NCBI GenBank assembly: GCA_947497945.1
Contig: CANMIP010000030.1
Coordinates: forward strand, 16,642-80,641
Source: an uncultured Tropicimonas sp.
GTDB taxonomy: Bacteria; Pseudomonadota; Alphaproteobacteria; Rhodobacterales; Rhodobacteraceae
DNA: 64,000 nt
Reading direction: 5' to 3'
The notes beneath the pieces were generated by a model. That model worked only from the letters and a program-made list of their open reading frames with translations, was not told the DNA's origin and did no database searches. How positions within the stretch are numbered: position 1 is the first letter of the stretch; each line of letters opens with the position of its first letter. Below are positions 44,621-53,121 of this stretch, in pieces. A program made the position numbers and the translations under genes.

Positions 44621-45108
44621 TGCGCGGGCGGGTGGCCGGCTCCGGCCGCGCGCACGACCTTGCCGGAGATCCCCTCCCAGTCGCCGATGCCAAGCACGCG
44701 CTCGGGGTTTGTCGGCGGCGGCATGAGGACGCCGTCCAGCCGACGAAAACCGAAGCGCTGGTAATAGGGCGCATCCCCGACCAGAAGCATGCGCGACCAG
44801 CCGATCTCGCCGGCCCGCGCGGCCACGTCGCGAATCATCAGCCCGCCCAGGCCCTCGCCCTGCCGCGTGGGGTGAACCGCGACCGGCCCGATCAGCGCCG
44901 CGTTGCGGCCTGACACACGGACCGGCCAGACACGGATGGCGCCCGCAAGGATGCCGTCCTCGCGCGCCGTCAGGCACAGCCGGGCCACCCGGTCGACGCC
45001 CTCGCGCAACCGGTAGGATGACAGCGCCTCGCGACCGGGCGCGAAGCACAGGTCGAGAAGCGCCTCGACCTCCCACCAATCTTCCGCGGTTTCTTCGCTC
45101 AGTTGCAC
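44611..45108 (-). CDS. GNAT-family N-acetyltransferase
   Basis: A 165-residue acetyltransferase similar to the YhbS group. The acetyl-CoA pyrophosphate loop appears as HPTRQGEGLGGLMIRD at about 79-94. The C-terminal segment has VGDAPYYQRFGFRRL, the usual Tyr-containing end of the fold. The start is a GTG at 45108. Substrates of this subgroup are mostly unknown; a protein or small amine are both possible. It is convergent with the hypothetical gene and has no same-strand neighbour nearby. Confidence 0.82.
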   Translation of the reverse strand: MQLSEETAEDWWEVEALLDLCFAPGREALSSYRLREGVDRVARLCLTAREDGILAGAIRVWPVRVSGRNAALIGPVAVHPTRQGEGLGGLMIRDVAARAGEIGWSRMLLVGDAPYYQRFGFRRLDGVLMPPPTNPERVLGIGDWEGISGKVVRAAGAGHPPAHQP

Positions 45109-45475
45109 GTTCTCGTCCCGTTGACCCGCTCGACGCCGGCCACCCCGGCCGGCCTCCCAGCGTTACCGCATTTCAGGCCGAGCTTGAATCGGAAAAGGCT
45201 TTCCGCGCAGGCTGTTCGGCCCCCGGGGCCGGAAAGCGGACAGACCGGCCGTTCGCCGTGGCGGCGCGAGATTCCCCGGCGCTGCACGGGCCCGACAGCG
45301 CCTGGCCCAGAGGTCAGGGGACCCGGCGCGCGAATGCCCGAAAACCGGGCGCCGACTGGCGTTATCTTGGCACATTTCGCCCCCTTTGCTCCGCTCCCCC
45401 TTGCCCCTCCGTTCCGGAGCCGTTTCAGTGGCGCCGCCGGACACGGCGCTGGTCAGTCAGGAAGGAAAGCGAGCC
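45109..45475. other. Gene-less interval before apt
   Basis: 367 bases between the divergent GNAT and apt genes. It has a perfect 7-bp hairpin, GCCGGCC/GGCCGGC (45135-45153), near the GNAT start. No reading frame has a good start signal. I saw no convincing -35/-10 pair, though both promoters must lie here. Confidence 0.5.
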
Positions 45476-46015
45476 ATGGCATCCCACAAGACCGTCAAGG
45501 ATTACATCCGCACCATCGCCGATTTTCCCCATGAGGGAATCATGTTCCGGGACGTCACCACGCTGTTCGCCGACCCGCGCGGCCTGCGGATCGCGGTCGA
45601 CCAGCTCCTGCATCCCTATGCCGGCACGCCGATCGACTGTGTTGTCGGCCTGGAAGCGCGCGGCTTCATCCTCGGCGGCGCCGTCGCCCACCAGCTTTCC
45701 ATCGGCTTCGTGCCGATCCGCAAGAAGGGCAAGCTGCCCGGTCCGGTGATCTCGGAAGCCTATACGCTGGAATATGGCGAGGCGGTCGTCGAGGTCCATG
45801 ACGACGCCATCGAACCCGGCGCCCGCGTCCTCGTCGTCGACGACCTGCTCGCCACCGGCGGCACGGCCGAAGCCGGCATCAAGCTCATCGAACGGCTTGG
45901 CGGCGAAGTGGTCGGCTGCGCCTTCGTCATCGACCTGCCCGAACTCGGCGGGCGCGCCAAGCTCGAGGCGATGGGAATGGACGTGCACGCGCTCTGCGCC
46001 TTTGACGGCGCCTGA
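45476..46015 (+). CDS. apt: Adenine phosphoribosyltransferase
   Basis: Purine salvage enzyme that joins adenine and PRPP to give AMP. The 179-residue protein has the PRPP motif [13 protein letters not shown] at residues 118-130 and the adenine-site region [13 protein letters not shown] near the N-terminus. The ATG at 45476 follows AGGAAGG. It converges on the FAD oxidase gene, with 29 bases between the stops. In some relatives the methylthioadenosine phosphorylase gene is next to apt; it is not here. Confidence 0.95.
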   Translation: MASHKTVKDYIRTIADFPHEGIMFRDVTTLFADPRGLRIAVDQLLHPYAGTPIDCVVGLEARGFILGGAVAHQLSIGFVPIRKKGKLPGPVISEAYTLEYGEAVVEVHDDAIEPGARVLVVDDLLATGGTAEAGIKLIERLGGEVVGCAFVIDLPELGGRAKLEAMGMDVHALCAFDGA

Positions 46016-46044
46016 GCGACCACCCCGAGATCAGGCGGGCGGCG

Positions 46045-47460
46045 TCACGGCGCCCGCAGCACCGCGCCGGGGTTCAGGATTCCGAGAGGGTCCAGCGCGC
46101 CCTTGATCGCGCGCATGGCCGCCAGCCGCGCCGGATCGCCATAGCGCTCGAGATCCCCGACCTTCAGCCGTCCGATCCCGTGTTCGGCACTGACCGAGCC
46201 GTCGAGCTCCGCCACGAGATCGTGGATCCGTCGACTGATCTCCTCCCGCCGCCCGGCATAGGTCTCGCGGTCCTGCCCCTGCGGCGGATAGGTGTTGAAA
46301 TGCAGGTTGCCGTCGCCTAGATGGCCGAAGCAGTTGATCCGGAACGGCCCCATCTCGCCCACAAGGGCCCGTGCCCGCGCGATGAATTCCGGGATCGTCT
46401 CGATGGGGACCGAGATGTCATGTGACGTGATCGCCCCGATCAACCGGTTCGCTTCCGGGATCGACTCGCGCAGGGTCCAGAACGCGCCCCGCTGCGCTTC
46501 GCTGGAAGCGATCACGCCATCGCTGACCAGCCCGGCCTCCAGCGCCGCCTCGAACAGCGCGGCAAGGGCAGCATCCGCCTCCAACCCGCCGGGCAGGCCG
46601 AGATCGACCAGAACCGTCCATTCCGGGCGCGCTGCAAAAGGCTGCCGGACATTCGGCATCTTCTGTTCGATGAAGTCGAGCCCCGTCCGGTGGATCAGCT
46701 CGAAGGCCGAAACGCCCTCGGCGAGACGCTCCTGCGCCAGCGCCAGCAGGGCCAGCGCCGCCTCCGGGTTCTCGACCACCATCATCGCCGCCCCCCGCGA
46801 GGCCGGGCGCGGCACCAGCCGCAGGCAGGCTGCCGTGATCACGCCAAGCGTGCCTTCGGAGCCGATCAGCAGGTTGCGCAGGTCATATCCCGTATTGTCC
46901 TTGCGCAGCCGCTTCAGCCCGCGCAGCACCGATCCATCGGCCAGCACCGCCTCGACCCCGAGGCAGAGGTCGCGCGCATTGCCGTAGCGCAGCACGTTGA
47001 CCCCGCCGGCATTGGTCGCCAGCAAGCCGCCGATCTGGGCGGAACCCTCCGAGGCAAGTGAGATCGGGAACAACCGGCCGGCCGCCTCCGCCGCGTCTTG
47101 CACATTGGCAAGGATCGCCCCGGCTTCGACCACCATCAGGTTTTCCTCGGGATGGACGGACCGGATCGCGTTCATCCGTTCCAGCGACAGCAGGATCGGG
47201 CGCGGCAGCCCCTCGCCGACCTGTCCGCCAACAAGCCCCGTGCCGCCGCCGAAGGGCACGACCGGAACCCGCCGCGCATGCGCCTGGCGCAGGATCTCGG
47301 CGACCTCCTCGCTGGTTGCCGGGGTCAGAAGCAGCGCATCGGCACAGCGAAAGCGGCCGCGCAGTTCCTCGAGATACTGTGGCGCGATCGCACGGAAGGA
47401 CTGCGCCGGCAGCGCTGCCCGAAGGCTCTCTTCCAGATCGGTCCCGGCCGGGTTCAGCAT
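46045..47460 (-). CDS. FAD-binding oxidase, GlcD/D-2-hydroxyacid dehydrogenase family
   Basis: A 471-residue flavoenzyme with an FAD-binding type-4 domain (VVPFGGGTGLVGGQ, then GGLLATNAGGVNVLRYGNARD) and a C-terminal FAD-linked oxidase domain. The latter ends in the metal and substrate region NCFGHLGDGNLHFN and the SAEHGIGRLK motif. These fit enzymes acting on D-lactate, glycolate or D-2-hydroxyglutarate. With no glcE or glcF next to it, D-lactate or D-2-hydroxyglutarate are more likely than glycolate. The ATG at 47460 was chosen from a family-like N-terminus; an in-frame ATG 11 codons earlier is possible. Confidence 0.88.
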   Translation of the reverse strand: MLNPAGTDLEESLRAALPAQSFRAIAPQYLEELRGRFRCADALLLTPATSEEVAEILRQAHARRVPVVPFGGGTGLVGGQVGEGLPRPILLSLERMNAIRSVHPEENLMVVEAGAILANVQDAAEAAGRLFPISLASEGSAQIGGLLATNAGGVNVLRYGNARDLCLGVEAVLADGSVLRGLKRLRKDNTGYDLRNLLIGSEGTLGVITAACLRLVPRPASRGAAMMVVENPEAALALLALAQERLAEGVSAFELIHRTGLDFIEQKMPNVRQPFAARPEWTVLVDLGLPGGLEADAALAALFEAALEAGLVSDGVIASSEAQRGAFWTLRESIPEANRLIGAITSHDISVPIETIPEFIARARALVGEMGPFRINCFGHLGDGNLHFNTYPPQGQDRETYAGRREEISRRIHDLVAELDGSVSAEHGIGRLKVGDLERYGDPARLAAMRAIKGALDPLGILNPGAVLRAP

Positions 47461-47526
47461 CCTCGCGACTCCTTCACCGGACCGGTGAACCACGCCGGCG
47501 CGGGAGGCGCAAGATGGGTCCTGACC

Positions 47527-48375
47527 CTAGAGCCCGTCGTCGTCGAAACCAAGGAAACGCGGCTTGAGAACGATCACCGTCGGCTCCGAGGGCAGGCTGC
47601 GCAGCGAGATCTCGATCGAGCGTTCCTGGCGCCGCTCGATCAGGAACTCCCCGGACATCCCCTGCAGGAACGCGTCGAGCGTGCCGCCGGAGAAATTGTG
47701 CATCGGCAGCACGATGGAGGAGCGCAGCTCCTTGAGCACCCGGATCATGAAGGGGACCGGCAGCGTCATGCCGCCATCGACCGGGGCCATGACCACGTCG
47801 AGCCGGCCGATGGCCGCGAATTGCTCGGGGCTCGGAATGTGGTGGAGATGCCCCAGGTGGCCGATGCAGAGCCCGGCCACTTCGAAGATGAAGATCGAAT
47901 TGCCGTCGCGCCGCACCCCCTCGCCCCAGCGCGACCGGGTATCGGTCGTCACGTTGCGCACCAGCATCTCGCCGAGATCGAGATGATGCGCCGCCGCGCC
48001 GCCAAGCTCGTCCCAGCCTTTCAGGACATACGGAATGGCCGGGTCCGGCATCGCCGTCCAATGCGAGCTGTGGGACTGGTTCATCGTCACCACGTCGGGA
48101 ACATGGGCTTCGGGGCCGAGAAAGCCGTTGTAATCGGTCACCGCCGACAGCCCGCCGGTCGTCTGCAGCAGGTACATCGAATGGTCGATATAGCTCAGCC
48201 GAACCGTGTCCTTGGGCAGCACATCGCGAAACCCCGCGCGCCAGATCACCTCGAGCCCGGGCGTGTTCTCAACCAGGGCGATGCAATGGCTCGGACGACG
48301 CTCCTGCGCTTGTGCAGGGGCGACAAGAGCGGTGAGCGAAAGGACGGCGAGCAGGACAAGGCAGAGGCGCAGCAT
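47527..48375 (-). CDS. Secreted metallo-beta-lactamase-fold hydrolase
   Basis: A 282-residue protein with a signal peptide (about 1-24, ending APAQAQE) and an MBL-like fold related to the UPF0173/lactonase group. The usual HxHxDH is changed to SHSSHW, and the later metal His is in IGHLGHLHH. C-terminal LPMHNFSGG may bring another ligand. A different metal geometry, or loss of activity, is possible. It lies 66 bases upstream of the FAD oxidase on the same strand, perhaps in one operon. Substrate unknown. Confidence 0.8.
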   Translation of the reverse strand: MLRLCLVLLAVLSLTALVAPAQAQERRPSHCIALVENTPGLEVIWRAGFRDVLPKDTVRLSYIDHSMYLLQTTGGLSAVTDYNGFLGPEAHVPDVVTMNQSHSSHWTAMPDPAIPYVLKGWDELGGAAAHHLDLGEMLVRNVTTDTRSRWGEGVRRDGNSIFIFEVAGLCIGHLGHLHHIPSPEQFAAIGRLDVVMAPVDGGMTLPVPFMIRVLKELRSSIVLPMHNFSGGTLDAFLQGMSGEFLIERRQERSIEISLRSLPSEPTVIVLKPRFLGFDDDGL

Positions 48376-48647
48376 CGGGGTCACTCCGGCGAGGAACATC
48401 GGGATTCCGGCGATCATCCCACGAATCCGGCAGATTTCGACGCGGAATCTTGTTCACGCCCTCGCGAGCGCCGCCCTGCACAGAGCTGCGTGCCGCGTTT
48501 TTCGTGGGATTTCCGCGCCACGCTGCCCCGTGGGCACCCGAAACATTGGCCGGCAAAGCCCCTGTCCGGGAAACGTAAACGCCTTGCAGCCGGAGAAGCC
48601 CTAGCATCGGACCATTTTCGTTTTGTACCAGGAAGTTGCACCGTCTT

Positions 48648-49046
48648 ATGTCAGTTGAATCGCGCATCCATCAGGCGTTCGACCTGTTTCACATCAGGTT
48701 GGTCGGTTGCGTCCGCCTGTCCGAGATCCATGCGGGACTGGAACACGCAGCCTCCCTGCCCGGCTACCGCCCCGGCATGAACGAGATCGGCGACATGCGC
48801 GCGGTCACCGAGGTCGATATCGAGTTCCGCGCCTTGCGGGGGCATGTGAAATCGATCGTCGAGCGGCTGGAAGACCGGGAGAGGCAGATGACGGTCTGTC
48901 TGCTGGTTGCCGGAGATTACGCTTTCGGCATGGCGCGGATGCTCCAGACGCTGGCCGACACGGAAAGCGGGGTTCTCACGGTGCTGGTGGCCCGAACGGC
49001 GGAAGAGGCCGAAGGCCTGATGGGCTTGCCGAAGGGGATCCTGTAG
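48648..49046 (+). CDS. Hypothetical protein
   Basis: A 132-residue soluble alpha/beta protein (HIRLVGCVRLSEIHAGLEHA; MTVCLLVAGDYAFGMARML; VLTVLVARTAEEAEGLMG). The alternation of strands and helices recalls STAS-like folds, but I cannot name a family. I chose the ATG at 48648; AGGAAG lies 13 bases upstream. A TTG four codons earlier is also open. It is divergent from the MBL gene and convergent with the RimJ-like gene. Confidence 0.65.
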   Translation: MSVESRIHQAFDLFHIRLVGCVRLSEIHAGLEHAASLPGYRPGMNEIGDMRAVTEVDIEFRALRGHVKSIVERLEDRERQMTVCLLVAGDYAFGMARMLQTLADTESGVLTVLVARTAEEAEGLMGLPKGIL

Positions 49047-49062
49047 GCGGCTGCGCGGCGTT

Positions 49063-49647
49063 TCAGCCGATGCCCGTTCGTCCCCGGCGATCGGGGCGCA
49101 GATTGGCGTAGAGCACATGGTTGCGCCAGCGACCGTGGATCTGGAGATAGGACTGCGCCACGCCCTCGTATTTGAAGCCGCATTTCTCCAGGCAGCCGCG
49201 CGAGGCGGCGTTCTCGGGCAGGCAGGCGGCCTCGATCCGGCTCAGGTCGAGCTTCTCGAAAGCGTGGTGGACGACGCCCTGGATCGCCTCGCGCATATAG
49301 CCCTGGCGTGCGAAAGGCGCCCCGATCCAGTAGCCCAGCGTGCCGGCCTGGGCGGGACCGCGACGGATATTGTCGAGCGTGATGGCGCCGATGAGCACGC
49401 TGCCCTCGCGCCGGATCAGGAAAAGCGGCATGGCCGAGCCGGTGCGCTGCGAGCGCTGCGCCCAGTAGACACGATTGGCGAAGGCCTTGCGCGACAGGTG
49501 GTCGGAGGTCCAGCGCGGCTCCCATTTCTCGAGGAAATCGCGGGAATCGGTGCGCAGGCTGGACCAGGCGCGGTAATCGCCATGGACCGGCGCACGCAGG
49601 ATCATGCGCTCGGTGACGATATTCACCTTCTTCCGGCCAAGCCGCAT
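49063..49647 (-). CDS. RimJ/RimL-type N-acetyltransferase
   Basis: A 194-residue GNAT enzyme similar to those that acetylate the N-terminus of ribosomal proteins. The motifs are LGYWIGAPFARQGYMREA (acetyl-CoA site) and LPENAASRGCLEKCGFKYEG, typical of the RimJ/RimL family. RimJ-like function is inferred; related enzymes modify antibiotics or other proteins. Its ATG overlaps the M16 peptidase stop as TGATG, so translation is coupled to it. It is the last gene of the surf1-thrC-M16 run. Confidence 0.88.
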   Translation of the reverse strand: MRLGRKKVNIVTERMILRAPVHGDYRAWSSLRTDSRDFLEKWEPRWTSDHLSRKAFANRVYWAQRSQRTGSAMPLFLIRREGSVLIGAITLDNIRRGPAQAGTLGYWIGAPFARQGYMREAIQGVVHHAFEKLDLSRIEAACLPENAASRGCLEKCGFKYEGVAQSYLQIHGRWRNHVLYANLRPDRRGRTGIG

Positions 49648-50909
49648 CAGGCCGCAAGCCTCTCCTGGAGCGCCGCGAGATCCGGCGCGCGGCCAGCGGG
49701 ACCGTACAGCGCCAATGCGGCCTGTTTCGATCCGATGAGCTTGCCCGCGAACTCGGCAACCCGGGTCCGGTTCACCGCCTCGATCCGCGCCACCGTTTCC
49801 TCCAGCGGCGGTACGCGATCCCAGATCGCCACCAGCCGCGCCAACCGTTCGGCCCGCGCCGAGGGGCTTTCCAGCCCCATCAGCAAGCCCGCCTTCATCT
49901 GTGCCCGTGCCCGCTGCACCTCTGCCTCGGTGACATCGGAGGCGACCCGGCGCAGCTCGTCGACGGTCAGCTCGGCGAGCTGTCCGATATCCTCTTCCGA
50001 AGTGCCGGCATAGAGCGTCATCATGCCGGTATCGGCATAGGCACCGGCCTGGGCGAAGATCGAGTAGCACAGGCCGCGCTTCTCGCGGATCTCCTGGAAG
50101 AGCCGCGAGGACATGCCGCCGCCGAGCAGCGTGGCATGGATCTGGGCGGTATAGATGTCGTCGTCGGAATAGGCCGGGCCTTCGAGGGCGAGCGCGAAAT
50201 GGACCTGTTCCAGGTCCTTGATCTCGCGCTTTTCGCCGCCCTGGAAGCGGGCAATGTCGTGCGAGCTGAGATCAATGGCCGGGAGATGGCTGAATGCGGC
50301 CTCGGCGAGCCGCATGATCTGGTCGTGATCGACGGCACCGGCGGCCGAAAGCACCATCTGCCCCGGGCTGTAATGCTCGGCGACGAAGCCCGAGAGGTCC
50401 TCGCGGCTGAATTTCGACACCCGTTCCGAGGGCCCGAGAATGGTCCGCCCGAGCGCCTGCTCCGGGTAGGCGGCCTCCTGCAGCCAGTCAAAGACGATAT
50501 CGTCCGGCGTATCGAGCGACTGGCCGATCTCCTGCAGGATCACGCCGCGTTCGACCTCGATCTCTTCCGGCGCGAAGACCGGGTTGAGCACGATATCCGA
50601 GATCACGTCGAAGGCGAGCGGCACATCCGCTTTCAGCACGCGGGCGTAATAGGCCGTCGCCTCGCGCGAGGTATAGGCGTTGATGAAGCCGCCCACATCC
50701 TCGATCTCCTCGGCAATCTGCAACGCGGACCGCCGCTTCGTGCCCTTGAAGGCCATATGTTCAAGAAAATGGGCGATCCCGTTCTGGTCCACCCGCTCAT
50801 GCCGACCACCAGCATTGACCCAAAGGCCCAATGCTGCGGATTCGAGCCCCGGCATCGTCTCTGTCACGATGCGGAGGCCGTTTGGCAATCTGTCCAGCCT
50901 GACGCTCAA
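49647..50909 (-). CDS. M16-family zinc peptidase
   Basis: A 420-residue processing-peptidase-like protein. The inverted zinc motif HxxEH is at 47-51 (HFLEH), with the third ligand Glu further on in the FAPEEIEVERGVILQEI segment. The C-terminal half carries the Arg-Tyr substrate region (SSRLFQEIREKRGLCYSI). It is probably cytosolic; there is no signal peptide. Translation starts at TTG 50909, which overlaps the thrC stop (TTGA). This thrC-M16 order is characteristic of alphaproteobacteria. Substrates are not known. Confidence 0.92.
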   Translation of the reverse strand: MSVRLDRLPNGLRIVTETMPGLESAALGLWVNAGGRHERVDQNGIAHFLEHMAFKGTKRRSALQIAEEIEDVGGFINAYTSREATAYYARVLKADVPLAFDVISDIVLNPVFAPEEIEVERGVILQEIGQSLDTPDDIVFDWLQEAAYPEQALGRTILGPSERVSKFSREDLSGFVAEHYSPGQMVLSAAGAVDHDQIMRLAEAAFSHLPAIDLSSHDIARFQGGEKREIKDLEQVHFALALEGPAYSDDDIYTAQIHATLLGGGMSSRLFQEIREKRGLCYSIFAQAGAYADTGMMTLYAGTSEEDIGQLAELTVDELRRVASDVTEAEVQRARAQMKAGLLMGLESPSARAERLARLVAIWDRVPPLEETVARIEAVNRTRVAEFAGKLIGSKQAALALYGPAGRAPDLAALQERLAA

Positions 50910-52294
50910 GAAGCGCGCCTTTCTTTTATGAGTGTTTCCAACGCGTCGAGGTCGTTTTCGACACGGGTTACGCGTTCCGGACGCTCATACAGGTCCGACA
51001 TGCGATTGGGAAGGGGCGGGCGATTTCCGGTGGCGGCTTCCACCGCGTCAGGGAATTTCGCGGGATGCGCGGTGGCGAGCGTGATCATCGGTGTGGCGTC
51101 GAGTTGCTCTTCGGCGACCTTCACGCCGACCGCCGAATGCGGGCAGAGGATCTCGCCGGTCTCGGCGAAGAGGCGCTTGATCGTGGCCGAGGTCTCGTCT
51201 TCCGAGGCGCGGCCGGAGGCGAAGGTTTCGCGCAGGATCTGCAGGGCACCTTGCGAGATCGTGAAGCCACCCTCCGCCTTCAACTCCTCCATGAGCTGGG
51301 CAACGGCAGCGCCCTCCCGGTCATAGGCATCAAAGAGCACACGTTCGAAATTCGAGCTGACCTGGATGTCCATCGAGGGCGAGATCGAGGGGGTGACGCC
51401 GGAGGTGGTGTAGCCGCCCGATGTGAGCGCGCGATGCAGGATGTCGTTCTGGTTTGTCGCGATGACCAGCTCTTCGATCGGCAGACCCATGCGGCGGGCG
51501 ATATAGCCGGCGAAGATATCGCCGAAGTTGCCGGTCGGCACGGTGAAGGAGACCTTGCGGTGGGGGGCGCCGAGGGCCGTGGCCGCCGTGAAGTAGTAGA
51601 CGACTTGCGCCAGCACGCGGGCCCAGTTGATCGAGTTGACCCCGGCGAGGCGGACCTCGTCGCGGAAATCGAAATGGTTGAACATGTCCTTGAGGCGGGC
51701 CTGGCAATCGTCGAAATCGCCGTCGACCGCGAGGGCGTGGACATTGGCTTCCGAGGGCGTGGTCATCTGGCGGCGCTGGACTTCGGAGACCCGGCCATGC
51801 GGGAAGAGGATGAAGACATCGACGGCATCCAGCCCGCGGAAGGCCTCGATGGCGGCCGAGCCGGTGTCGCCGGAGGTAGCGCCGACGATGGTGACCTTCT
51901 CGCCGCGTCGCTTCAGGGCCACCTGGAAAAGCTGGCCGATGAGCTGCATGGCGAAGTCCTTGAAGGCCAGGGTCGGCCCGTGGAACAGCTCCAGCAGGAA
52001 ATGGTTCGGTCCGAGCTGGACCATCGGCGCGCGGGCGGTATGGCCGAAGCCGGCATAGGCTTTCGCGATGATTTCGCGGAACTCTTCCTCGGTGAAGCTG
52101 TCGCCAACGAAGGGGCGCATGATGCGGAAGGCGACCTCTTCATAGGAAAGGCCGGCCAGCGCCGCGATCTCTTGCGCCGAGATTTGCGGGATGGTCTCGG
52201 GGACGTAGAGGCCGCCGTCGCGCGCGAGCCCGGTGAGCATGGCTTCCTCGAAGGAGAGGACCGGGGCCTGGCCGCGTGTGGAGATGTATTTCAT
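50906..52294 (-). CDS. thrC: Threonine synthase
   Basis: Converts O-phosphohomoserine to threonine with pyridoxal phosphate. The 462-residue protein has the PLP lysine Lys112 in HGPTLAFKDFAMQ and the phosphate-binding GATSGDTGSAA. The long form with an extended N-terminus (MKYISTRGQAPVLSFEEAML) is usual in proteobacteria. I chose the ATG at 52294; an in-frame start four codons earlier is possible. It is upstream of the M16 gene, coupled by a 4-base overlap, and downstream of surf1 across a dispersed repeat. Confidence 0.95.
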   Translation of the reverse strand: MKYISTRGQAPVLSFEEAMLTGLARDGGLYVPETIPQISAQEIAALAGLSYEEVAFRIMRPFVGDSFTEEEFREIIAKAYAGFGHTARAPMVQLGPNHFLLELFHGPTLAFKDFAMQLIGQLFQVALKRRGEKVTIVGATSGDTGSAAIEAFRGLDAVDVFILFPHGRVSEVQRRQMTTPSEANVHALAVDGDFDDCQARLKDMFNHFDFRDEVRLAGVNSINWARVLAQVVYYFTAATALGAPHRKVSFTVPTGNFGDIFAGYIARRMGLPIEELVIATNQNDILHRALTSGGYTTSGVTPSISPSMDIQVSSNFERVLFDAYDREGAAVAQLMEELKAEGGFTISQGALQILRETFASGRASEDETSATIKRLFAETGEILCPHSAVGVKVAEEQLDATPMITLATAHPAKFPDAVEAATGNRPPLPNRMSDLYERPERVTRVENDLDALETLIKERRAS

Positions 52295-52354
52295 TGTCTC
52301 TCTCATGTCTCTCGGAGCGTTCCTGCCCGGCGGTTCTGCGGGATTGCGGGCGCG

Positions 52355-52393
52355 GGAGCCTCCGGCGGGGATATTTCGGGAAAAAGGAAATCG
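52355..52393 (+). repeat. Dispersed intergenic repeat, copy 2
   Basis: GGAGCCTCCGGCGGGGATA, then TTTCGGGAAAAAGGAAATCGG. This matches copy 1 (35141-35178, minus strand) over its whole length, apart from small indels in the C/G core and near the end. It lies between surf1 and thrC, opposite to their direction. Confidence 0.65.
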
Positions 52394-52418
52394 GCGGGCC
52401 GGGTCTTTTCCTGCGGGT

Positions 52419-53093
52419 TCAAGGGTTGCGGCGTGAAATACGCCAGAGTTGCAGCGCTGTCATCCCCAACCAGCAGGCGGCAAGACCAAACCAGGTCACG
52501 GCATAGCCGAGATGGTCGTTGGGGATACCGGTGGTGTCGACCGGCAGGGGGGTGATGGACGGATCGGCGGGGGTGGTTTCGCGGGCGATGACGAGGACGG
52601 GCTCGGTGTTCAGTTCGGCGGCGAGGAGCGGGACCTCGCGGGCATACCAGTAGTTCTTCTCGGGGTCGTTCTCGGGGGTGAAGCGGTCGCGTTCCTCGGG
52701 CCAGTGGAGATTGCCGATGATGTCGAGGCTCTGCGGCGGGCGCGGGGCGGGTTTGGCGTCGGTGGAGATGACGCCGTGATCGAGCAGGAGGCGGCGGCCG
52801 GTTCTGGTTTCTAGCGCAGTGATGATGCGGAAACCGGGACCGAGCTTGCGGGTGGAGACGAGGAAATGGAGTTCGCGCGCGCCGGTCTGGCCGGAGACAT
52901 GGACCGGGAGATACTGGTCTTCTGCCGGGTCCGGCGCGGGCGGGACGGGGACGGGCGCGGCCAGGATGCGGCTGTCGATCGTGGCGAGGATCGCTTCCTT
53001 CCAGGCGAGGCGCTGGACCTGCCAGACCCCCAGCGAGATCAGGATGGCGCCACCAATCAGGCCGATCAGGAGCGGCGCGAAATAGCGTTTCAT
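52419..53093 (-). CDS. surf1: SURF1 family cytochrome oxidase assembly protein
   Basis: A 224-residue protein that helps insert heme into cytochrome c oxidase. It has a membrane helix at each end (about 5-24 and 196-216). SURF1 signatures such as GVWQVQRLAWKE at the start and PNDHLGYAVTWFGLA near the end are present. The ATG has GGGGAGGGG upstream. In relatives surf1 follows the coxB/ctaG/coxC genes. Here purD lies directly upstream, ending 28 bases before the surf1 start, so the cox genes must be elsewhere. Confidence 0.92.
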   Translation of the reverse strand: MKRYFAPLLIGLIGGAILISLGVWQVQRLAWKEAILATIDSRILAAPVPVPPAPDPAEDQYLPVHVSGQTGARELHFLVSTRKLGPGFRIITALETRTGRRLLLDHGVISTDAKPAPRPPQSLDIIGNLHWPEERDRFTPENDPEKNYWYAREVPLLAAELNTEPVLVIARETTPADPSITPLPVDTTGIPNDHLGYAVTWFGLAACWLGMTALQLWRISRRNP

Positions 53094-53121
53094 GATGTCC
53101 CCTCCCCCCTTTTGGCGCAAC

